Positions 37,642 to 42,718 of a DNA stretch of 64,000 bases are shown here, piece after piece. Under the pieces are notes generated by a model. It was not told the DNA's origin, ran no database searches, and was given only the letters and a program-made list of their open reading frames with translations. Positions within the stretch are counted from its first letter, which is position 1, and the number at the start of each line of letters is the position of its first letter. The DNA lies in NCBI GenBank assembly GCA_022414725.1, contig CM039464.1, positions 19,859,144-19,923,143 on the forward strand, written 5' to 3'. The DNA comes from Microglena sp. YARC. Taxonomy: Eukaryota; Chlorophyta; Chlorophyceae; Chlamydomonadales; Chlamydomonadaceae. The translations under genes and the position numbers were made by a program.

Positions 37642-40306
37642 CGTGTGTCTGTGTCTTGCCGCATACTTGTACACCAACAACCTTGCCAGGGCAAGGCGCG
37701 TGGCGGAGGATTTAGAGTACGGTAGGTGACTGTGTACATATATATGTATATATGTGTGTGTGTATTGCTGCATATTTCTACACCTACAGCCTTGCCAGGG
37801 CATGGCGGGTGGCAGAGGATTTGGAGTACGGTAGGTGGTTACTGTACATATATATATATATATATATATATTTTATATATATGTGTGTGTGTGTGTGTGT
37901 GTATGTGCTGCATATTTCTACACCAACAGCCTTACCAGGGCATGGCGGGTGGCAGAGGATTTGGAGTACGGTAGGTGGTTGCTGGATATGGGAGGGTGTG
38001 CGTGAGTGAGTGTGGAGTGGAGTGGTGAAATCCTGATCTTTCTGAGCCTGTGATAGGGTCTTGTGCTGATTCCCTTTTTCCGCCTCTTCAACCGGGTGGT
38101 TGGTGTCAGAGTGAGGGCGGCTATTATGGAGATACCGAAGACGCTGATGCTGATATTCACACTTGCCTGTGTATGTAGATTGTATCTTGCCTGTCTTTTT
38201 TCTGAGAATTTGTTGGACGACACCTTTCAGATGCTGTGAGCGGGCTTGTCTTGGGCCAACAACGGCCTGGCGTTGACAAAGCTATGTAATGTAATGTTAT
38301 GTTATGTCATGTCATGTCATGTCATGTCATGTCATGTAATGCAATGCAATGTAATGCAATGCAATGCAATGCAATGTAATGTAATGCAATGTAATGTAAT
38401 GTAATGCAATGTAATGTAATGTAATGTAATGTAATGTAATGCAATGTAATGCAATGTAATGTAATGTGTATCACTCGGGTAGCACTCGACCTATCTTATA
38501 TTGTAGGTGTTTTAGGCATTAAAGGGGGCGCCATCACAATGAAGTATGATTGCTTGTTCTTATTATAACATGGCATGTTCTTCTTCTAACAGTTCATGTT
38601 ATTCTTTTCACATGGCGTATCACTAACAAATCACAGGTGTGGTTGGCATCGACGAGGCTGCCATCACAAGTGAAGTGGCACCCTCCAATATACAGAATAC
38701 AATTAGGTTCTGATAACATGGGATATCACTAACAAATTGCAGGTATGGTTGGCATTAACGAGGCCGCCATCACAAGTGAAGTATGACTGCATGTTCTTCT
38801 TGTAACATGGCATGTCCTTCTGATAACATGGCATATCTCTATCAAATTGCAGGTATGGTTGGCATTTACGAGGCTGCCATAACAAGTGAAGTATGACTGC
38901 CTGTTCTTCTTATAACATTGCATATCACTAGAGCTACATCCAATTGCAGGTATGGTTGGCATCGACGAGGCTGCCAACACAAGTGAAGTGGCACCCTCCC
39001 ATGTACAGAATACAATTATGTGCTTCGTACAACATGGCATATCATGAACAAACTGCAGGTATGCTTGGCATTAACGAGGCCGCCATCACAAGTGAAGTAT
39101 CATTGCATGTTCTTATAACAATTCATATCACTAAAGCTAAATCCTGTTGCAGGTATGGTTGGCATCAACGAGGCTGCCATCACAAGTGAAGTGGCACCCT
39201 TTGGGGGGGTGAAGCAGAGTGGGCTAGGTCGAGAGAACTCCAAATATGGACTGGACGAATTCTTGGAGATTAAGGTAAGGTCGTTATGAGAGAAAGATTG
39301 TCACCACTGTTCATGATGTTCAGGGTCAAACAAAATCTCGGGTGTAAATGGGCCTAATTTTTTTGCGGGTGTAAATGGGACCCATTTTTTTTGCGGGTGT
39401 TAATGGGACCCATTTTTTGCGGGTGTTAATGGGACCCATTTTTTTTGCGGGTGTTAATGAGAACCACATTCCAAAGGAGATATACCTCAAACTACAATTA
39501 AACTTCACTTTGTTACGTTTTTGGCGGAGCCCCCTCTTCAGGGGGGCAGGAGCCCTAGGGTTACCTATTTGTCCATCCGACCATCCGTCTGACCAAGACA
39601 AAGCCTGACACGTCAGCCAACGGTCTCGTAACTAACTCGCCTCTGTTGCCACCTGTCGCTCCCTCGCAAACACACTCGCCATTTTCTAATGTCGCTTGCG
39701 ATGCTGCATAGAACTTGTCGGGTGTCTGAATGGCTCTGATATAGAAATTCAGCGGATGATTTGGATTTGGGTCTCGCAGTACGTAGTTTGTACCTTTGGG
39801 TCTCGCAGTACGTAGTTTGTACCTCCACCTTTTCAGGCATACTGTCTGAGAATTATCTGAGTTCTCAGAAATTCTCAGAAATTCTCAGATTTCTTGATTT
39901 CTGGGCCAAAACGTCAGACTTCTCAGGCAAAATTCTCAAGTTCGAGGTACTAAGTAAAAAATACAAACTACGAAGTGTTTCGAAAACCCAAATCCGAATC
40001 ATCCGCTGGATGGCTATAAACTTGCTCCTTAGCTGAATTGCTTGTCCACCACACACACACACACAATATTATAATATAAATTTGCACATTTGCTTCATTG
40101 CTTGTCCACCACCGTTCATCTGCATACCGATGTCGAACAAACACCTTGGCTTGTCCACCACAGTCCATCTCCATAGCGATGTTGAACATACACCCTTGCT
40201 ATTACACAGCTATCTTTACCAAAGCACTCATGCACGGCTCTGTTAAACAAACACCTTTGCTTGTCCACCGCAGTACATCTGCATGGGCCTGGGCACCTCA
40301 ATATGA
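13518..40306 (+). CDS. SSADH: Mitochondrial succinate-semialdehyde dehydrogenase (ALDH5 family), 11 exons
   Basis: Oxidises succinate semialdehyde to succinate with NAD(P)+ in the GABA shunt. Exons: 13518-13784, 15848-15993, 18785-18950, 21219-21347, 26019-26254, 29692-29851, 33907-33993, 34602-34753, 35802-35968, 39153-39274 and 40274-40306 (TGA). About 550 residues; human 535. Landmarks: N-terminal [14 protein letters not shown] (mitochondrial type), [63 protein letters not shown] (cofactor Lys), [12 protein letters not shown] (general-base Glu), GQTC (catalytic Cys codon 29805-29807), [36 protein letters not shown] and C-terminal [10 protein letters not shown]. Intron phases agree at every boundary except those touching exons 5 and 6, where indels break the frame in probably low-quality sequence. 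Introns reach 4.7 kb and contain copies of exon edges. It points toward serpin A, so the two genes converge. Confidence 0.93.
13785..15847. other. SSADH intron 1 contents
   Basis: Two diverged ~130-bp repeats of the intron start (GCTCTAG, ACACCAAGATC, ACTGGT blocks, 13795-14170), (CCCA)n at 14279-14310, R2 foldback elements at about 14360-14545 and 14838-15030, and three degenerate copies of the exon 2 start at 15351-15415, 15541-15603 and 15659-15726. A (CCAAACA)n run lies at 15745-15825. Confidence 0.7.
15351..15726 (+). repeat. Three decoy copies of the SSADH exon 2 acceptor edge
   Basis: Each copy has a CAG or CAC-CAG acceptor-like triplet, then a version of the exon 2 start, which truly begins GTGCGGAATCCTGCC. 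They drift through AACCCGGCCACTAGTAAAGCC, GGAATCAGGCCACTGG and AACCCGGCGTCAGG. Two retain AAGGCAGTAGAGA in place of the exon's AAGGCAGGAGAGA. None keeps the exon's full frame. Confidence 0.8.
16128..16780 (+). repeat. Three decoy copies of the SSADH exon 2 donor edge
   Basis: Copies at 16128-16200, 16509-16570 and 16711-16780 repeat the exon 2 end (GACAGCAAAGGAGCG…CCTAAGAAG) plus intron start (GT…CACATTTCCC). They are spaced by ATTACCATAC minisatellite. The real donor is at 15994. Confidence 0.85.
16205..16400. other. GC-rich unique island in AT-rich SSADH intron 2
   Basis: A ~195-bp block (CGTCGTACCGACGGGAAGAC…GCGCCGGGCACGCGCTAAAC) interrupts a long ATTACCATAC array with an abrupt composition change on both sides. 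No motif or protein was recognised. It may be an inserted fragment of another element. Confidence 0.4.
16395..17165. repeat. AT-rich ATTACCATAC minisatellite
   Basis: About 770 bp of degenerate 9-11-bp units such as ATTACCATAC and ATTACCATTGA, interrupted by the exon 2 donor echoes. It lies in SSADH intron 2. A TTTAGGG/CCCTAAA inverted pair ends it at 17167-17200. Confidence 0.75.
17163..17202. repeat. Telomere-like TTTAGGG / CCCTAAA inverted pair
   Basis: GGGTTTAGGGTC is followed by TTTAAACCCTAAACCC, two plant-type telomere units head to head. Other telomere-like tracts are at 46018-46048 and 48438-48456. Confidence 0.55.
17215..17665. mobile_element. Long ATGATATCATATGATATC palindromic element (R3)
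   Basis: About 450 bp dominated by alternating ATGATATCATATGATATC, ATGATGACATGATATC and ATGATGGCATGATATC units. It opens near TAGGTACCGGCATAT and closes CATATTGCCGTTCCCTA, the R3 terminus. Internal units expanded compared with the 165-175-bp copies elsewhere. Confidence 0.6.
17710..17802 (+). repeat. Dispersed element R7, copy 1
   Basis: The core is AGTACGCCTTATTACGAG followed by CCGTTTGCTT and GGGCCAACCAC. Similar copies are at 54541-54628, 61718-61802 and 61904-61990, the last three in serpin B introns. ACGCCTTATTACGAGGCGT is a near-palindrome at the left of full copies. Confidence 0.6.
18022..18372 (+). repeat. 37-bp array of the SSADH exon 3 acceptor edge plus a truncated decoy exon
   Basis: Seven tandem 37-bp units carry CCATGTGCTTCACGTGGTAT followed by GACAAGATCGTACCG, a version of the real exon 3 junction CCTGCAG|GTGGTATGACGAG. 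In these units the acceptor AG has become AC (TTCACGTGG). The eighth copy (18302-18370) has TTCAG|GTGGTATG and continues about 65 bp through exon 3 coding sequence ([18 protein letters not shown]) before diverging to an in-frame stop. Confidence 0.85.
19062..19480 (+). repeat. Four copies of the SSADH exon 3 donor edge
   Basis: Units at about 19062-19152, 19174-19290, 19305-19413 and 19440-19480 repeat GCGTCTGTGGAGTGGTATGC, a TGAGGAGGG block, GACATGTTGGAAACGGTGAG and part of intron 3. Each retains about 60-75 bp of exon 3 and the donor GTGAG or GTGAA. The fourth is cut off by a truncated R1 element at 19485-19545. Confidence 0.85.
19546..19582. repeat. (CAAA)n microsatellite
   Basis: About nine uninterrupted AAAC units at the truncated end of the R1 element, possibly its tail. 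Confidence 0.8.
19800..20290. repeat. AACAGCTCCCACTCCC minisatellite
   Basis: Roughly a dozen irregular units with AACAGCTCCCACTCCCA and GCTTACCAACTTACC in SSADH intron 3. No homology to flanking exons was noticed. Confidence 0.7.
20306..21218 (+). repeat. 57-bp tandem array ending in the exon 4 acceptor of SSADH
   Basis: About 16 near-identical units contain CATGGCAAATAAACTGTGAC, CGACGCATGATGACCACTAA and CATGTCACACTTGACAA; two units lack 3 bp. The last unit reads CATGGCAGATAAACCGTGAC and supplies the acceptor (GCAG|ATAAACCG) of exon 4. All earlier units read GCAA at that position. Each unit repeats the first ~20 bp of exon 4 (NRDRRMM). Lengths of 57 and 54 bp are multiples of three, so the array stays open on both strands, but no protein is implied. 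Confidence 0.92.
21440..21840 (+). repeat. Copies of the SSADH exon 4 donor edge with poly-G tracts
   Basis: 21440-21535 repeats ATCACACCGTGGAACTTTCC through CTGCACAGTGAGT, about 85 bp of exon 4 plus the donor. Shorter echoes lie at 21667-21690 (GCTGCAAGCTGCACAGTAAG) and 21816-21838 (donor lost). They alternate with G-runs of 10-24 bases and TGTG tracts. Confidence 0.8.
21838..22025. mobile_element. R3 palindromic element in SSADH intron 4
   Basis: It starts GTAGGGAAGGGTAATCTGAT, includes ATATCATATGAGATCATG and TTCTGATTAGGCTTAAG, and ends near GGCAACCGTGTCCCT. Diverged copy. Confidence 0.5.
22981..23335. other. Unique 350-bp island inside the C-rich satellite
   Basis: Mixed-composition sequence (for example TTGTGGGAGCTAACGGCTGT, TGCAACAGCGCATTAG) breaks the satellite. 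A 71-codon open frame (23070-23285) was not recognised and has no supporting splice context. Parts resemble the reverse complement of the satellite (TTAGTTGGGTATCTTGG). Confidence 0.35.
25241..25985 (+). repeat. Eight decoy copies of the SSADH exon 5 acceptor edge
   Basis: CTACAGGTTGTGTTGAAGCC or variants occur at about 25241, 25303, 25417, 25518, 25575, 25712, 25834 and 25960. The real junction at 26018/26019 reads CTACAG|GTGGTGTTGAAGCC. Most decoys retain the AG, but exon homology stops after about 16 bp and satellite follows. They resemble usable cryptic acceptors. Confidence 0.88.
26019..26254 (+). CDS. SSADH: SSADH exon 5, reading frame broken by small indels
   Basis: The exon reads [20 protein letters not shown] and on to AGVPDGVV, then loses frame near 26109-26117. 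A family-like TLMTNEVVR returns, followed by a stop TAA at 26178-26180. FTGST-like and [18 protein letters not shown] segments then appear in other frames up to the donor at 26255. At least three single- or few-base indels are needed to fit the family. The exon's length, order of motifs and clean splice sites argue for sequence error rather than an old pseudogene. Confidence 0.8.
26440..26475 (+). repeat. Echo of the SSADH exon 5 donor edge
   Basis: GGCAGCACCGCAGTCGCC then CCAAACTGTGAAGGT repeats the end of exon 5 with its donor, about 185 bp after the real one. Confidence 0.65.
26720..29435. repeat. CA-rich microsatellite block (CACATGCACACATACA)n in SSADH intron 5
   Basis: About 2.7 kb of CACACA, CACATG and ACACATACACATG units, interrupted at 27000-27120 by a decoy exon 6 edge. 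It is open in several frames on both strands (His/Thr- or Cys/Val/Met-rich), which is a periodicity artefact. Confidence 0.9.
27010..27117 (+). repeat. Decoy copy of SSADH exon 6 start (1 of 3)
   Basis: CATGCAG|CGGGCAAGCTTGG, then CTAGGGGGCAACGCCCCATT and CGAGGATGCC, matches the real exon 6 start (CATGCAG|CGAGTGAGCTTGG…). It encodes the [12 protein letters not shown] region with frameshifts. Two more copies are at 29425-29512 and 29555-29640. Confidence 0.85.
29425..29640 (+). repeat. Decoy copies 2 and 3 of SSADH exon 6 start
   Basis: 29425-29512 has GCATGCAG|CGAGTGAGCTTGG, CTAGGGGGCACACCC and TTTGAGGATGCCAAC. 29555-29640 has a more diverged version with TTAGGGGGGCAACACCCCAT and GTTTGAGGATGCCAACC. 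The real exon starts at 29692. The decoys keep GAGGATGCC where the exon shows GAGATGGCC, suggesting an error in the exon. Confidence 0.85.
29692..29851 (+). CDS. SSADH: SSADH exon 6 with the catalytic cysteine, frame broken by indels
   Basis: The acceptor is GCATGCAG|CGAGTG. The exon encodes [26 protein letters not shown] and ALRNAGQ. The GQTC motif is present only if one base is missing just before 29804: the text reads GGTCAACTTGCATCTGTGC, so the catalytic TGC is 29805-29807, and CANRV follows in that shifted frame. A further indel is implied near 29830. The donor is ATGATGCG|GTAACG (29852). Length and position match the family (LELGG to Cys about 34 residues). Confidence 0.78.
29985..30400 (+). 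repeat. R1 element followed by a 90-bp tandem duplication
   Basis: R1 occupies 29985-30240. A ~90-bp unit (GGGGGGCTCTGCTAAAAAC, TATTTTATTGCTGTT, GTACATGATTAGGGTTGGGA) then appears twice, at 30217-30305 and 30306-30395. The duplication starts inside R1's GC-rich end, so it arose after insertion. An AAACGTATAAACGTATA run follows. Confidence 0.7.
31110..32245 (+). repeat. ~32-bp array resembling the SSADH exon 6 donor edge
   Basis: About 35 irregular units contain TGCTGTTTATACATGATGCG and GTAAACTCATG. The unit's TACATGATGCG|GTAA matches the exon 6 end CAATGATGCG|GTAA. After the array, 32290-32390 repeats the sequence that follows the real donor (GACAAGTTGTGCAGGTGTGC and GGCTATTCCCTTTTG against GACAAGTTTCAGGTGTGTGG and GGCTTCCCTTAG). 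The array is therefore bracketed by two copies of the intron start. Confidence 0.7.
32385..33895. repeat. (CACCAC/CATCAC)n array with a ~42-bp higher-order unit
   Basis: About 1.5 kb of CACCACCAT triplets. Up to about 33245 and again at 33402 they are organised in units opening ACTACTAGTGACCACCACC. From 33250 the ACTAGT spacer is mostly lost. It ends 11 bp before the exon 7 acceptor, so it is the effective polypyrimidine context of that acceptor. It is open in all frames (Thr/His/Pro), an artefact. Confidence 0.9.
33994..34600. repeat. SSADH intron 7: donor echo, (CTAT)n flip and exon 8 acceptor echo
   Basis: 34026-34070 repeats the intron start (GTCAAGTAAGTTGGAGTGCC against CACAAGTAAGTTGTAGTGCC). 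34110-34475 is (CTAT)n, which flips to (GATA)n at 34446. 34505-34557 is a decoy of the exon 8 start with TTTCAG|AGTGCATTTGACAG and about 47 bp of coding identity ([16 protein letters not shown]), then divergence. The real exon 8 has Cys at the Phe position. Confidence 0.85.
35036..35700 (+). repeat. Exon 8 donor echo and three exon 9 acceptor echoes in SSADH intron 8
   Basis: 35036-35075 repeats ACTAACGCCACCATAGACAT|GTAAGT, the end of exon 8 and donor. Decoys of exon 9 are at 35232-35300, 35514-35580 and 35640-35715. Each has TGTTGCAG or ATTGCAG|GCGCTG followed by 40-60 bp of GGAGACCTTTGGCCCCCTTC-like sequence. (ACAAC)n tracts lie between. Confidence 0.88.
35978..37980 (+). repeat. SSADH intron 9: three exon 9 donor echoes, TA tracts and single-copy DNA
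   Basis: Echoes at 37655-37732, 37766-37842 and 37908-37984 repeat GCCGCATACTTGTACACCAA, TGCCAGGGCATGGCGGGTGG and TTGGAGTACG|GTAGGTG, about 65-70 bp of exon 9 with donor. (TA)n/(GTATATAT)n tracts accompany each. 36690-37560 is mostly single-copy and includes two related blocks with GCAATG(CACAG/CGGAG)CGAC and TGCAGTGGGAAGAA (36990-37050 and 37130-37180); function unknown. Confidence 0.85.
38284..38470. repeat. (ATGTA/ATGCA)n pentanucleotide minisatellite
   Basis: About 36 units of TGTAA, TGCAA or TGTCA in phase, within SSADH intron 9. On the plus strand it holds many TGTAA motifs, the green-algal poly(A) signal, inside a transcribed intron. Confidence 0.85.
38632..39110 (+). repeat. Five decoy copies of the SSADH exon 10 acceptor edge
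   Basis: Copies at about 38634, 38740, 38850, 38947 and 39055 read GCAG|GTATGGTTGGCATTAACG-type sequence and AGGC(T/C)GCCATCACAAGTGA, then leave the exon at or just after GTGAAGT. The real exon starts at 39153. Period is about 100-110 bp. All five keep the AG and about 45-55 bp of coding sequence. Confidence 0.9.
39518..39725 (-). repeat. R1 element in SSADH intron 10
   Basis: Minus-strand copy with CTATGCAGCATCGCAAGCGAC at 39712-39692, CTGACGTGTCAGGC, and GGGGCTCCGCCAAAAA at the 39518 end. Upstream at 39340-39465 are four 30-bp units with GCGGGTGTTAATGGGACCCA. Confidence 0.7.
40037..40257 (+). repeat. Echoes of the SSADH exon 11 acceptor edge
   Basis: GCTTGTCCACCACCGTTCAT, then CTGCATACCGATGTCGAAC (40100-40143), and GCTTGTCCACCACAGTCCAT, then CTCCATAGCGATGTTGAAC (40150-40190), are versions of the real TGTCCACCGCAG|TACATC junction at 40273/40274. 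A weaker third occurs near 40225-40257. Exon homology is about 12 bp. Confidence 0.7.
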
Positions 40307-40360
40307 GCTTCCTCAAGCCAAGGGTACCAGCAGAGCTAAAAAGTAATGATAACGCCTGCT

Positions 40361-40565
40361 GGGGCATGTTATTAAGGGAGCCCCGTCTTACGGCGGTAGG
40401 GAACCGGCTGCTACTTTACCTGGACAAAGCTACCATGGCGGTTGACAGCAACCGCGAACACTAAATCGCACCCGTGGAGATTCGAACCCGGCAACTTCTT
40501 CGTTCTTTCTAGGAGCTCAACCATTGAGGCTTGTACCAGCTGAGCTAATGGTTCTATTGAAACTG
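40361..40565 (-). mobile_element. tRNA-derived SINE (R4) with A and B boxes
   Basis: The minus strand reads ATTAGCTCAGCTGGTACAAG (A box TAGCTCAGCTGG, 40547-40536), then GCCGGGTTCGAATCTCC (B box), then a body with CCATGGTAGC and a tail GGGGCTCCCTTAATA. The distance between boxes and the extra body sequence mark it as a SINE rather than a working tRNA gene. Confidence 0.75.
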
Positions 40566-40653
40566 AAATTGTTACATCCGTGTAAAACCGTTACTCACAT
40601 GATGTGAAGTTAAGGACACCATAGCGTAAGCCGGAGCTAGCTATAGGCACCGT
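40557..40653 (-). mobile_element. R6 retroposon with an 11-bp target-site duplication
   Basis: A 97-bp element flanked by identical TAATGGTTCTA at 40546-40556 and 40654-40664. On the minus strand it runs from ACGGTGCCTATAGCTAGC to CAATTTCAGTTTCAA. It inserted into the promoter end of the R4 SINE. Its TGTAA at 40581-40585 (+) is the first such motif after the SSADH stop codon. Confidence 0.8.
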
Positions 40654-42582
40654 TAATGGTTCTACAATAGTTACTTCAAACTCTCTGGCAGCCATGGATT
40701 GTTCCCTTTTACGAGATCTGCTTTGATCTGATCGGATCTGCCATCGGTTACACCCTCCCTAGCATGTCTGTCAGAGGATGAGAGGAACCATCGTTTTCCT
40801 TGTCAGCTACGATCAGCAGCTTCTAGGCATCTCCATTGGCTATATCTTCTTCCAAACCTAGAAGCTGATATCGTCAGCTTGCTAGTGCTACTGAAATCTT
40901 TGGGTTCGGATGAAGGCCTTGAGGCAAAAATCCTCATTGAAAAAAGGGGGGGGGGGGCTGTGTGTCTAAAATTCCGTTTGTGCTAATCGTTGACATATCT
41001 GAGGAATTGTGGTCATCTAATAATGATATGTTTGAGCATCTGGTTGTTTGCGATGTAGTCTGCCAAGCCTGGTCATGGTATAAATATAATAATAGGAAAT
41101 CGTTTTATTTTTTATAAACGCCGAAGACGGCGAGCCCTGAGGCTTGATACTGGACTCCTGGAGCTACGTAAACAAGCTTGTGTCAGGATCATTGGTCGGA
41201 GGCGAAGAAGAGGCGGGAGCAGATCAGAACTGATCGCTAGGTGATGGTTACAGAAAAGAACCCCTTGGGTTATAGCCCAAACTCGCTATACAGTTGCTAC
41301 GTTGCTATGGAACTATGCATGTGATATATGTGCAGCGGTGCTGTCGTAACAAAGCGGCTTGGTAAGAAACTCCGGAATCAATGACAAATAGCTATGGTCC
41401 CACGGACCCACGGACGAAAGAACCTATGCTGGCTCCAGGCTTTCGCATTTGCACTACTAACGACAAACTGTGGATTCAGGCACAACCATTCTTAACCAGC
41501 CTGGGAGGATATCATACCTGGAGATAATATGAACATCGTGCCCTCGCACTATTGTCTCGTTTAGTCCGTCTGAATTCTCGTATAATATGTATAGCTGTGC
41601 GATATGTATAGTCGTATAATATTTATAGTCGTATAATATGTCAAGTCGTATGGTACCGTATGTATAGTTGTATTATATGTACAGTCGTATGATATGTATA
41701 TAGTCGTATAATATGTATATCCTTATGATGTGTATAGTCGTATCTGGTTGTAAATATATACACGTCTACCAAACTACGGTAGTCTACAGTAAGCTACTGA
41801 GTATTATCCCTATTAAGACCCAAGCTGGTTGTAAGGATATCGAACTGCTGCTGATGATCGCTTTTAAAACCCTGCCCTGCTCCGCCCTGGCATTACGGTA
41901 TCTAAGGTCAAAACCCTGAATCTTAACCCTAAATGGCGTCAAAGTCTTCTTCTTCATCTTCTCCGAAAAGTCTTCTTCTCCATCTTCTCTTGAAAGAAAT
42001 GAAAAAGTGATTTGTTCGAGTTTACATTTTCTGGTAATAATTATTTTTACTGCCAAAGACGACGAGCAGCCAAATTGCTGACTGAAGCTATGTAACCAAG
42101 TTCAAGTTCATCTTCTCCTTCTTCTCCTTCGTCCCTAGCAGGGATCATTCGAGGTTCTTATCTGCGAGGGAATCGCTTGCAGTTGCTCTTCTTCTATGCC
42201 TTACTCAAAAGTTGTCCCGTTAGAGAGTGACGGACGCCATAAGTGAGTGGCGTTTAGGGTTTTAACCAGGGCCTGGACAGTCTTGCGCAACATAGCCGAA
42301 TAGGCTGGTCAAATTCGGGGCTTGATTGCATGCTCAAAATTCTGATAGCTCAATCATGTTAGTACAATTCCAGTCAGACTATCTTGATACCTCAATAGGG
42401 GGAGGGGGAGGGCACGAATGAAGGGACAGAGGCGAATGAGGGAACAGAGGCGAATTAGGGGACAGAGGCGAATGAGGGGACAGAGGCGAATGAGGGGACA
42501 GAGCGGCGGTAGCTGGAAGAGAAGTAGAGGGAGGTGGCTTGGAGGTGCAGGCTCTCACACTCTACCTAGTCCCTACGGATTC

Positions 42583-42715
42583 TGCATCGGCGGTGATTCT
42601 TCTCAATGTAGTGTTCCTACGGTGACTATAGCTAGCTCCGGCTTACGCTGTGGTGTCCTTAACATCACGTCCTGTGAGTAACTGTATTACACGGATGTAA
42701 CAATTTCAATTTCAA
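42583..42715 (+). mobile_element. R6 retroposon at the serpin A stop codon, 13-bp target-site duplication
   Basis: A 133-bp insertion flanked by perfect TCCCTACGGATTC at 42570-42582 and 42716-42728. The duplication covers the serpin A stop codon (CTA at 42719-42721 = TAG on the minus strand), so the stop exists twice and the coding end was unaffected. The element's minus strand gives TGTAA at 42691-42687, about 30 bp past the stop. Confidence 0.85.
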
Positions 42716-42718
42716 TCC

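Larger units (their letters stand above)
40307..42718. other. Convergent intergenic region between SSADH and serpin A
   Basis: Contents in order: tRNA-derived SINE (40361-40565, -) with a nested R6 retroposon (40557-40653, -), an R2 half-arm (40797-40845), a G-run (40947-40957), R8 elements (41117-41178, 42048-42112), a TCGTATAATATGTATAG repeat (41575-41740), an 18-bp GGGACAGAGGCGAATGAG repeat with about five copies (42412-42500), and an R6 element (42583-42715) abutting the serpin A stop. No gene is supported. Confidence 0.65.

Noticed and set aside
40461..40560. tRNA gene
   Set aside because: A and B boxes are present, but the stems do not form a normal tRNA, the boxes are too far apart, and the unit continues into a repeated SINE body and tail.
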